Assembly (NCBI GenBank): GCA_024644505.1
Contig: JAHEHQ010000111.1
Coordinates: forward strand, 1 to 7,979
Reading direction: 5' to 3'
From: Gammaproteobacteria bacterium
GTDB lineage: Bacteria; Pseudomonadota; Gammaproteobacteria; Chromatiales; Chromatiaceae
DNA length: 7,979 nucleotides
In this document: one piece after another, positions 1-5,384 of the stretch
How the letters are laid out: each line of letters opens with the position of its first letter
Numbering within the stretch: the first letter of the stretch is position 1
Program-made: the position numbers and the translations under genes
Notes under the pieces: generated by a model
What the model saw: only the letters and a program-made list of their open reading frames with translations
The model's database searches: none
What the model was told of the DNA's origin: nothing

Positions 1-20
1 CAATCGGATAGCTGGTTAAT

Positions 21-60
21 ATGCGAACCTTTGACAGACACACCAAGACTTATTCATCGC
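21..60. repeat. Dispersed intergenic repeat element, copy A
   Basis: This 40-bp segment matches 2521-2562 in the same orientation. The left 16 bases (ATGCGAACCTTTGACA) agree with copy B at 15 of 16 positions. The right 9 bases (ATTCATCGC) are identical. The centres are unlike and differ in length (15 bp here, 17 bp in copy B). Agreement of both ends at nearly the same spacing is very unlikely by chance in 8 kb, so I treat it as a real repeat family. It contains a perfect TTGACA at 31-36, but no convincing -10 box follows at normal spacing. Function is unknown: a protein or RNA site, or a degenerate mobile or structural repeat, are all possible. Confidence 0.55.
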
Positions 61-93
61 AACCACCAACCACCAACCACCAACTACCAACCC
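60..93. repeat. Heptamer tandem repeat (CAACCAC)n
   Basis: Three exact copies of CAACCAC (60-66, 67-73, 74-80) are followed by one copy with a single change (CAACTAC, 81-87) and a partial degenerate copy (CAACCC, 88-93). The array starts at the last base of repeat element copy A, so the two signals may form one composite unit. Short heptamer arrays of this sort occur in intergenic DNA of various bacteria and are prone to slippage. It lies outside genes, 55 bp before the next start codon, and no function can be assigned. Confidence 0.85.
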
Positions 94-148
94 TGTTGTC
101 AGATAGCTAAACTTTTTGAGAACACATACCAAGCTGCGGAGAAAAGAG

Positions 149-445
149 ATGACCAACAGAGACGAATACCTGGAAAAACTCAAGGCCAAGCTTGACGATT
201 GGAACGCGGATATCGACAAACTGGAGGCCAGCGCCCGGGAGGCCCAGGGGGAAATGCAGGAGCAAATCCACAAACAGCTGGAGTCCCTTCGCGAGATGCG
301 CGATGACGCACAAAAGCAGTACCTGGACCTTCAGAACGCCGCCGCAGATGCCTGGGATGTCATGGCACAGGGGACCGAGAAGGCCTGGAAAGCCTGGTTT
401 AACGCCTTTGAAGACGCTCGTTCCAAGTTCAAGTCCAAGGACTGA
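149..445 (+). CDS. Small charged coiled-coil protein, sll1863-type stress-response-like
   Basis: A 98-residue protein, very rich in Lys, Glu, Asp, Gln and Ala, with no signal peptide or membrane segment, so probably cytoplasmic. Residues about 5-70 look like one long amphipathic helix or coiled coil (YLEKLKAKLDDWNADIDKLE at the start). The C-terminal third has alternating aromatic and Ala positions (AWDVMAQGTEKAWKAWFNAF). The N-terminal pattern 'YxxKLkaKLDxWNaDIdkLEa' and the C-terminal 'AWxxxxxGxexAWxxxxxAF' are what I recall for proteins annotated as the sll1863 family stress response protein. That assignment rests on pattern memory and the biochemical role is not known. The ATG at 149 is preferred to the in-frame ATG at 116 because GGAG at 138-141 sits 7 bases before it. 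The gene stands alone, converging with the DUF389 gene. Confidence 0.85.
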   Translation: MTNRDEYLEKLKAKLDDWNADIDKLEASAREAQGEMQEQIHKQLESLREMRDDAQKQYLDLQNAAADAWDVMAQGTEKAWKAWFNAFEDARSKFKSKD

Positions 446-455
446 CTCTACATGG

Positions 456-481
456 TACTCCTTCAAGTTCTTGAAGGAGTA
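456..481. terminator. Perfect 11-bp hairpin after the coiled-coil gene; possible terminator
   Basis: TACTCCTTCAA (456-466), a four-base loop GTTC, and the exact complement TTGAAGGAGTA (471-481) form a perfect stem starting 10 bases after the stop codon at 443-445. The position fits a transcript 3' end. No T-run follows on either strand, so it is not a textbook intrinsic terminator. It may stabilise the 3' end or act with Rho. On the minus strand, a separate seven-T run (complement of the A-run at 545-551) lies just past the DUF389 stop, without a strong stem before it. Confidence 0.45.
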
Positions 482-567
482 TGCGGAGGCTGCCGGGTTT
501 ATCCGTTTGAAGCGAAAATCACTGGTGGCGAATCAAATCAGTAGAAAAAAAGGACGTTACCCGACAA

Positions 568-1557
568 TCAATCTGCCAGCGAGCTGCGTATCAAGATGAC
601 CACGACCAGCGTCAGCAGCAGTACAGCCCAGAGAATGAGAGAGATAGCCACCGACTGCCTGGCCTTGGTACGTTCCAGCCAGGTTCGCGGTTTGACGCCT
701 TTCAACAGGAATACCGTCATTGCCGAAAGCAGTACGCATACAAGGTTTACAGCCAGCAGCAATGCGGCCCCGAAGGCCAATTGAGGCTGACCGTTGCCCA
801 GCAGTATGCCGAGGGTTGCGGTCGGCGGCAGCAGGGCCACGGCGACCATCACGCCCACGAGGGCGGATGACAGGCCGGTGGTCAGGGACAGCACTGCCGC
901 AGCACCGGATGCAAGCGCCAGGACCACGCCACCCATGTTGACATCGGTCCGCGAGATGATCTCCTCACTGGTAAAGTCGACTTGCCAGACCAATCCAATG
1001 GCGACCGAGAGGGTCAGTGCGAGACTCACCCCGGCCAGGTTAGTCTTCAGGGCCTGCCACATGAGCTCCCGGTCTCCCAGGGCCGTGCCGAAGGCAAGCG
1101 CTATATTGGGTCCCAGGAGTGGCGCTATCACCATGGCACCGACCACCACGGCCACGTTGTCCTCGGCCAGGCCAATGGCAGCCACAATGGTTGAGAGGAC
1201 GGTCAGAAACAGGAAGTTGCTGCCCAGCTGTGCGCCTTTTGTAATCTGGCTGTAGAGTTCTTCCCGTGTCGCAGAAACGGCCTGGCGCTTTCTGCCTTCC
1301 TCTTCCTCCTCGGAAGGACGCGGCAGGACGGTATCGATGGGCAGAATAATAATGTGGCTTTTCTCAGCGGTTCCGAGCAGGCTCTGCAGCGCGTCCACAA
1401 TCTGCTGGCGTGATTCGTCGTCAACCAGAAACCGGAAGCTGCGACGGCCGTCTTCATTGGTGACGCCATACCAGAAATCGGCCGGCTCGAAATGCTCCGC
1501 AATCCCGGCAAGGCTGTCCGTGTGCCTGGCGTCCGTGATAACCTCGACGATGCGCAT
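568..1557 (-). CDS. TIGR00341/DUF389 family multi-pass membrane protein
   Basis: A 329-residue protein with a soluble N-terminal domain (about 1-100, opening MRIVEVITDA) that ends in an acidic run (EEEEE at 83-87). About six to seven hydrophobic segments follow, roughly at 112-131, 134-157, 171-191, 206-226, 230-254, 259-285 and 300-323. The motif VVVGAMVIAPLLGPNIALAFG (137-157) and the later VALLPPTATLGILLGNG (240-256) are typical of DUF389 proteins, and the length agrees with the family. The molecular function of this family is not established; I do not assign a substrate. The ATG at 1557 lies 36 bp after the htpX stop, so the two are probably co-transcribed. The ribosome site is weak (AGG about 13 bases upstream), which suggests low or coupled translation. 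The start is supported by the family-like N-terminal beta strand. Confidence 0.9.
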   Translation of the reverse strand: MRIVEVITDARHTDSLAGIAEHFEPADFWYGVTNEDGRRSFRFLVDDESRQQIVDALQSLLGTAEKSHIIILPIDTVLPRPSEEEEEGRKRQAVSATREELYSQITKGAQLGSNFLFLTVLSTIVAAIGLAEDNVAVVVGAMVIAPLLGPNIALAFGTALGDRELMWQALKTNLAGVSLALTLSVAIGLVWQVDFTSEEIISRTDVNMGGVVLALASGAAAVLSLTTGLSSALVGVMVAVALLPPTATLGILLGNGQPQLAFGAALLLAVNLVCVLLSAMTVFLLKGVKPRTWLERTKARQSVAISLILWAVLLLTLVVVILIRSSLAD

Positions 1558-1593
1558 GGTATCAACAGAACCTGACGGAATTCTGGGATGCCA

Positions 1594-2481
1594 TCACCTG
1601 GCCCCAGACTGCAATGCCCTGATCCTGTCCTCCAGCGGCGGGTGGCTCATGAGCAGTGCCTTGATGCCCTGGCCCAGGCCGCCGGATATGCCGAAGGCGG
1701 CAAACTCTCCGGGAAGATCCTTGGGATCATGCGCCCTCTGCAGGGCCTGCAGCGCACCGATCATCTTGCCGCGGCCGGCGAGGGCGGCACCGCCGGCATC
1801 CGCCTTGAATTCCCGGCGGCGCGAGAACCACATCACGATCATGCTGGCAAGAAAGGAGAGAAAGATCTGGGCGACGATTGAGGTGATGAAGTAGGCCGGC
1901 CCATAGCCCCGTTCGGTCTTGAACACCACACGGTCCACCACGTGACCGATAACCCGCGAGAGAAAAATGACAAAGGTGTTTACCACCCCCTGTATGAGCC
2001 CCATGGTGACCATGTCGCCGTTGCTCACATGGGTGATCTCGTGCCCCAGGACGGCTTCCACCTCGTCCGAGCTCATACTCTGGAGAAGCCCCGTGCTCAC
2101 CGCTACCAGGGCACTGTTGCGGCGCATGCCGGTGGCGAAGGCGTTTGGCGCAGAAGCGTCGAAAACCCCCACTTCGGGCATGCCGATCCCGGCCTGCTGA
2201 GACTGCTGTCTGACTGTCTCAACCAGCCACTGCTCGGTTCGGTTGCGGGGTGATTCGATGATGTGCACGCCCATGGACCGCTTGGCCATGGTTTTCGACA
2301 AGGCGAGGGAGATGAAGGATCCCGCGAATCCGATGACCGCGGACATAACCAACAGGGCCTGCAGATTAAGGTCCACCTGGTTCTCGGCCAGTATGGACTC
2401 GATGCCCAACACCTGAAAAACAATGCTTATCAGCACCAGAATGGCCGCGTTTGTGGCCAGAAACAGCAATATTCGCATCAT
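1594..2481 (-). CDS. htpX: Protease HtpX (inner-membrane zinc metalloprotease, M48 family)
   Basis: A 295-residue protein, close to the 293 residues of E. coli HtpX, which degrades damaged or misfolded inner-membrane proteins alongside FtsH. Hydrophobic segments lie at about 4-26, 40-62, 160-182 and 197-220. The zinc-binding HEITH is at 147-151 within GHEITHVSNGDMVTM, and the third ligand is Glu224 in REFKADAG. Other family blocks are NAFATG, LVAVSTGLLQSMS, IQGVVNTFVIFLSR and the C-terminal HPPLEDRI (280-287). All catalytic residues are present. The first of two adjacent ATGs (2481) is chosen because it gives the family N-terminus MMRI and has GGAG (2495-2492) 10 bases upstream. An open frame runs 47 codons further up, but it crosses the repeat element and lacks family similarity. 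In E. coli the gene answers to envelope and heat stress; no clear CpxR box or sigma-32 promoter is visible here. Confidence 0.97.
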   Translation of the reverse strand: MMRILLFLATNAAILVLISIVFQVLGIESILAENQVDLNLQALLVMSAVIGFAGSFISLALSKTMAKRSMGVHIIESPRNRTEQWLVETVRQQSQQAGIGMPEVGVFDASAPNAFATGMRRNSALVAVSTGLLQSMSSDEVEAVLGHEITHVSNGDMVTMGLIQGVVNTFVIFLSRVIGHVVDRVVFKTERGYGPAYFITSIVAQIFLSFLASMIVMWFSRRREFKADAGGAALAGRGKMIGALQALQRAHDPKDLPGEFAAFGISGGLGQGIKALLMSHPPLEDRIRALQSGAR

Positions 2482-2517
2482 GCCTGTGTGTCTCCGAGTT
2501 CGATTGTAATGACCGGA

Positions 2518-2546
2518 ATCATGCGAATCTTTGACACGCATTGCAA
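2518..2546 (-). promoter_or_regulatory. Possible weak promoter for htpX
   Basis: Reading the minus strand, TTGCAA (2546-2541, 4 of 6 to the -35 consensus) and CATGAT (2523-2518, 4 of 6 to the -10 consensus) are separated by 17 bp. This would give a leader of about 30 bases before htpX. It overlaps repeat element copy B. The match is weak and could be chance. A TACAAT -10-like hexamer closer to the gene lacks any partner -35. Confidence 0.2.
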
Positions 2547-2562
2547 CCGGGTCATTCATCGC
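2521..2562. repeat. Dispersed intergenic repeat element, copy B
   Basis: This 42-bp partner of the element at 21-60 lies 39 bp upstream of the htpX start. It begins ATGCGAATCTTTGACA and ends ATTCATCGC, with a 17-bp centre unlike that of copy A. There is no heptamer array beside this copy. It sits in the divergent region between htpX and the pilus operon, so a regulatory role for either is possible but unproven. Confidence 0.55.
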
Positions 2563-2652
2563 GGCAGTTAACCGGGAATTAATTTCCTGCCAAGCGTGTT
2601 CTGGTGTGCTGTTTATTCCCATAAAACAGATAAATTACATCGTGTAACTATA

Positions 2653-2658
2653 TATAAT
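2653..2658 (+). promoter_or_regulatory. TATAAT -10-like hexamer, possible MSHA operon promoter
   Basis: A perfect TATAAT lies in an AT-rich stretch about 145 bp upstream of mshI. The bases 16-18 bp upstream (around 2629-2636) do not resemble TTGACA and there is no TGn extension, so this may just reflect base composition. Confidence 0.2.
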
Positions 2659-2725
2659 TAAAAACATAAATCCTCTCTACATAAGAAGAAACTAACTTCC
2701 TAAAGTATTAGTCTCCATAGCCGCT

Positions 2726-2742
2726 AACCATACTGAACGGTT
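2726..2742. promoter_or_regulatory. Imperfect palindrome upstream of mshI, possible operator
   Basis: AACCATAC, a central T, and GAACGGTT form arms of eight bases that pair at six positions, with the four outer pairs perfect. The size and dyad form suit a dimeric regulator. No regulator family is recognised and chance is a real alternative. Confidence 0.2.
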
Positions 2743-2783
2743 GATTTGTTGCCCGTTATTTGGGCGTACAACCTTTTGGTTTT

Positions 2784-2790
2784 GGGGAGG
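2784..2790 (+). promoter_or_regulatory. Ribosome binding site of mshI
   Basis: GGGGAGG ends 12 bases before the ATG at 2803. This strong but rather distant site favours that ATG over in-frame TTG codons at 2746 and 2749, which lie upstream of the site. Confidence 0.6.
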
Positions 2791-2802
2791 AAATTACAGT
2801 CA

Positions 2803-3741
2803 ATGCCATGGTTCCGGCAGAATTCGGGCAGTGGGCAGCGGATCGGGATGGGATTACACCATTCCGGAATCTCCATCGCCCAGCTTCGGCACGGCGGTTC
2901 CCGGACACCCAAACTGGTGGGTTGCAGCTTCGTTGAAGCGGACGGTGAGGTTGCCCGCGGGCAGCAGCTTGCGCGTCTGGCCCGAAAACTGAAACTGAAA
3001 AAGACGCCTGTAACGGTGGTCCTGGAACCCGGTTATTACACCCTGTTGCAGATAGAGGCGCCTGAAGTCGAAACCGGGGAACTGCGCTCCGCCGTCCGCT
3101 GGCGCATCAAGGATCTCATTGATTTTCATATAGATGACGCGGTTCTGGATATTTTCGATCTGCCCCAGACGCGGCGCGCCGGCGCGCCCCGGTCCATGTT
3201 CGTGGTCGCTGTTCGAAAATCGGTCATTCAGAGTATCGTGGATCAGTTCGACGAGGCCGGCCTCAATCTTTGCGCCATCGACATAACCGAACTGTCCTTG
3301 CGAAATCTCCTCTCCTGGTACGAAAACTCCGAGCGCGGCGGATTTCAGGCGCTGCTCTACCTGGCACCGGACTACGGGATCATAGAGATCGCCCACGAAT
3401 CCACGCTTTATCTGAATCGCAGGATAGAGATCGGTGCAAGGGACCTTCGGGAACAGGGAGGATACGGACTTGATGAGTTGATGGATTCCCTGATCCTGGA
3501 GCTGCAACGCTCCCTGGACTACCACGAGAGTGAGTTTGGTAAGGGCCCCGTATCGGCGGTATCCATTATCGGCCCGGAAGAACGCCGGGACCAGCTGATC
3601 GAATATGCGAGCCAGAATCTGGTCGCCTATGTGGAACCCATGATGGTCGGACGCCAGATTGAGGGTTTGGATGCCGTATCCCCTGAGCAGCTGAATCTTT
3701 GCGTTCCCGCATTGGGTGCGGCGATGAGGCCGGATGTATGA
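2803..3741 (+). CDS. mshI: MSHA biogenesis protein MshI (PilM/GspL-like)
   Basis: A 312-residue cytoplasmic protein without membrane segments, expected to dock on the inner-membrane PilN/PilO-like partners and transmit force or assembly signals to the pilus machine. The N-terminus shows a degenerate actin-like strand-turn-strand (RIGMGLHHSGISIAQL, 13-28). Family-type blocks follow: ELRSAVRWRIKDLIDFHIDD (93-112), a linker RRAGAPR (124-130), the strand MFVVAVRKS, and LILELQRSLDYHESEF (230-245), which resembles the PilM 'E-x-QRSLDYY' helix. Phosphate-binding motifs are not clear, as is usual for MshI compared with true PilM. The length fits the family. The chosen ATG gives the short basic N-terminus MPWFRQ. 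It is first in the operon, and its stop overlaps the next start (ATGA at 3738-3741). The usual upstream neighbour mshH/csrD is absent here, with htpX in its place. Confidence 0.9.
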   Translation: MPWFRQNSGSGQRIGMGLHHSGISIAQLRHGGSRTPKLVGCSFVEADGEVARGQQLARLARKLKLKKTPVTVVLEPGYYTLLQIEAPEVETGELRSAVRWRIKDLIDFHIDDAVLDIFDLPQTRRAGAPRSMFVVAVRKSVIQSIVDQFDEAGLNLCAIDITELSLRNLLSWYENSERGGFQALLYLAPDYGIIEIAHESTLYLNRRIEIGARDLREQGGYGLDELMDSLILELQRSLDYHESEFGKGPVSAVSIIGPEERRDQLIEYASQNLVAYVEPMMVGRQIEGLDAVSPEQLNLCVPALGAAMRPDV

Positions 3742-4355
3742 ACAGGGTGGTACAGCAGGTAAACCTGTATCAGCCGATGTTCCGCAAGGAGCATGTGGCC
3801 TTCTCGGTCAATTTGCTGATGCTGATTATTCTGATGGCATCAGTGTGCATGACCGGCATCTATGGATACGCCTGGTGGCAGAACCGGCAGACCCAAAAAC
3901 TTCTCACGACTGTACAGGCTCGTAATACCCACCTGGTGCAACAGGCGGGAGGCGTGGACGGTCAGCTCGCTGAACCCGGCACCGACCAGGAACTCGAGAG
4001 CAGAATCCGGCTGCTGGGTGACAAACAGAAAAACGGGAAAAACCTGCTCGATAAGCTGAATTCCCAGACTGGGGGAAATCATGTCGGTTTTTCGGATTAC
4101 CTCCAGGGGCTGGGACGTCAGGTATTACCCGGCATGTGGTTTCGGGATATCAATGTGAGCGGGGGCGGAGCCCTGCTTGAGCTGGAGGGCAGCGTATTGC
4201 AGGCGGAGCTGGTCCCCCAACTGCTCAGGAATCTCCATGACGAACCGGCATTCACCGGCAAGGTTTTTCGAGTGGTCAGGTTGAACAGACAGGATGAGGG
4301 CACTGGCGAAATCAGGTTTCTGCTGCTGACGTCGGCGGAGGGGCAGAAGCCGTGA
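3738..4355 (+). CDS. PilN-like MSHA biogenesis protein (MshI2-type)
   Basis: A 205-residue bitopic inner-membrane protein. The cytoplasmic start MNRVVQQVNLYQPMFRK resembles the PilN 'INLL' peptide that binds PilM. One membrane helix spans about 20-45, followed by a heptad-rich helix (50-110) and a small alpha/beta periplasmic domain (115-200) containing LGRQVLPGMWFRDINV and FRVVRLNRQ. By analogy with PilN it should pair with MshJ and recruit MshI. The ATG at 3738 is chosen over the in-frame ATG at 3699 because GAGG (3726-3729) lies 8 bases upstream, it forms an ATGA coupling overlap with mshI, and it yields the family N-terminus. Its stop overlaps the mshJ GTG by 4 bp. Naming varies between genomes, so no symbol is given. 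Confidence 0.88.
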   Translation: MNRVVQQVNLYQPMFRKEHVAFSVNLLMLIILMASVCMTGIYGYAWWQNRQTQKLLTTVQARNTHLVQQAGGVDGQLAEPGTDQELESRIRLLGDKQKNGKNLLDKLNSQTGGNHVGFSDYLQGLGRQVLPGMWFRDINVSGGGALLELEGSVLQAELVPQLLRNLHDEPAFTGKVFRVVRLNRQDEGTGEIRFLLLTSAEGQKP

Positions 4356-5038
4356 AAGACCTGCCGAAAAAGATCAAAGCCGTTGCCGCCAGGTTCAATG
4401 CGTTGTCGTTGAGGGAGCGGGTGTTGGTCTTGATCTCGCTGCTGGTAATGCTGCAGTTGGGATGGAGCAACTGGTTCTGGGGGCCGCTGCGCACCCAACA
4501 GGAGATGCTGAGCAGTCAAGTGGCGGTAGAGGAAGAGAAACTGGCATCCATCAAGCTGAAACTCGAAGATGCCGTGGATCGTTCCCGTACCGACCCCAAT
4601 AAAGGCCTGCGCAGACAACTTGATAAACTTCAGAACGAATTGGACTCCCTGGAATGGCAGATCCGGGAAGCAGCAGGTTCCTTGATCGATCCCGCAGAAA
4701 TGGTCAGGTTTCTCGAGGACATGCTCGAGCGTGACGGCGAGCTGAAACTGGTGAGACTTGAAAAACTCAAGACCGAAGCACTCACCGAACCCGAGTCGGA
4801 CAGGGAGGCAGACAATGGCGTCGTGGCACGCCCGCAACTCAGCCTCTATCGTCATGGTTTTGTGGTTGAGTTCGAGGGGGATTTTTTTTCGACCCTGAAT
4901 TACCTGGAAAATCTGGAAGCCTTGCCCTGGAAGTTCTTCTGGGACGGCGTGGAGTTCAGGGTCATGGAATATCCCAAGGCCAGGGTGCAGATCAGGCTGC
5001 ACACCCTGAGTTTCGATGAGGCGTGGGTCAGTGCGTAG
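4352..5038 (+). CDS. mshJ: MSHA biogenesis protein MshJ (PilO-like)
   Basis: A 228-residue bitopic protein. A basic amphipathic N-terminus (1-22) precedes one membrane helix at about 24-45. A charged coiled coil (47-108) follows, then a periplasmic ferredoxin-like region. The C-terminal block from LYRHGFVVEFEGDF (165-178) through YLENLEALPWKFFWDGVEFRV to RVQIRLHTLSFDEAW (211-225) is the most family-like part. MshJ is expected to dimerise with the PilN-like protein in the inner-membrane alignment complex. The start is GTG within a GTGA overlap with the preceding gene, with GGAGGGG (4337-4343) 8 bases upstream, a strong site. It overlaps mshK by 8 bp. Confidence 0.9.
   Translation: MKDLPKKIKAVAARFNALSLRERVLVLISLLVMLQLGWSNWFWGPLRTQQEMLSSQVAVEEEKLASIKLKLEDAVDRSRTDPNKGLRRQLDKLQNELDSLEWQIREAAGSLIDPAEMVRFLEDMLERDGELKLVRLEKLKTEALTEPESDREADNGVVARPQLSLYRHGFVVEFEGDFFSTLNYLENLEALPWKFFWDGVEFRVMEYPKARVQIRLHTLSFDEAWVSA
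5018..5021 (+). promoter_or_regulatory. Ribosome binding site deciding the mshK start
   Basis: GAGG lies 9 bases before the GTG at 5031. The in-frame ATG at 5016 overlaps this site and has only a poor site of its own, so the GTG is the better start. Confidence 0.6.
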
Positions 5039-5384
5039 TTTTTATGCCGTTCTGACCCTGCTATTCACCGCCGGTCATGCCTGGGCACTGGAATTGCAGG
5101 ACCCGACCAGGCCGGCGTGGCACTTACAAAGTACACAGCTTCAGGCAGCCTCTACCAAAAGCCTGGTACCCCACCGGCTGACCATGATCATTTCCGGACC
5201 CCGGGAGAACATCGCCATAGTCAACGGTCTTCGGGTAAAGAAGGGGGACCGCGTCGGCGGGGCAATGGTGCTGAAGGTCAATACATCTGACGTTGAATTG
5301 GAGCGGGATGGAAGCAGATTCGTCGTCGAGCTGCTCCCGCTGCAGGTCAAGACCGCCGCAGGAGTTACGAGTAAAGAAGAATGA
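5031..5384 (+). CDS. mshK: MSHA biogenesis protein MshK (PilP-like periplasmic linker)
   Basis: A 117-residue exported protein. The signal peptide is MRSFYAVLTLLFTAGHAWA, with likely cleavage after Ala19 (A-W-A). The mature protein begins LELQDPTRPAW; the DPTRP motif (24-28) is the hallmark of MshK and GspC/PilP-type partners. A compact beta domain follows (LTMIISGPRENIAIVNGLRVKKGDRV, 50-75, then VELERDGSRFVVELLP), resembling the homology-region domain that binds secretin N-domains. It should connect the inner-membrane MshI/PilN/MshJ assembly to MshL. Unlike PilP it carries no lipobox, so it would be free or membrane-tethered only by partners. The GTG start is favoured over the ATG at 5016, which would add five residues (MRRGS). 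Its stop overlaps the mshL start (ATGA, 5381-5384). Confidence 0.85.
   Translation: MRSFYAVLTLLFTAGHAWALELQDPTRPAWHLQSTQLQAASTKSLVPHRLTMIISGPRENIAIVNGLRVKKGDRVGGAMVLKVNTSDVELERDGSRFVVELLPLQVKTAAGVTSKEE

Larger units (their letters stand above)
2482..2802. other. Divergent intergenic region between htpX and the MSHA operon
   Basis: This 321-bp gap has no credible gene. Its htpX-proximal part holds repeat element copy B. The centre (about 2610-2715) is markedly AT-rich and contains a perfect TATAAT at 2653-2658 on the plus strand, but no recognisable -35 box at 16-18 bp. The operon-proximal part contains an imperfect palindrome (2726-2742) and a small stem GCCC/GGGC (2751-2754 with 2762-2765). 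It ends with the mshI ribosome site. No sigma-54 promoter (TGGCAC-N5-TTGC) and no CRP-like palindrome was seen. Confidence 0.7.

Noticed and set aside
31..59. Sigma-70 promoter starting from the perfect TTGACA at 31-36
   Set aside because: The only -10-like hexamer, TATTCA at 51-56, is 14 bp away, too close, and nothing fits at 16-18 bp.
60..93. CRISPR array
   Set aside because: The unit is 7 bp, tandem and without spacers.
16..273. Minus-strand 85-codon open frame crossing the repeat element and heptamer array
   Set aside because: Its translated end simply decodes the repeats (a Val/Gly/Trp-rich stretch) and the rest is antisense to the coiled-coil gene.
2482..2622. N-terminal extension of htpX to an ATG at 2622
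   Set aside because: The extra 47 residues are hydrophilic, cross repeat element copy B and are absent from HtpX proteins. The ATG at 2481 has its own GGAG and the family N-terminus.
2854..3525. Minus-strand open frame (223 codons) opposite mshI
   Set aside because: It is antisense to a clear MshI gene and its translation resembles no family I know.
4118..5002. Long minus-strand open frame (294 codons) opposite the PilN-like gene and mshJ
   Set aside because: It lies antisense to two confidently identified genes, its product is rich in His, Gln and Pro without domain structure, and it has no credible start context. It is a codon-bias shadow.
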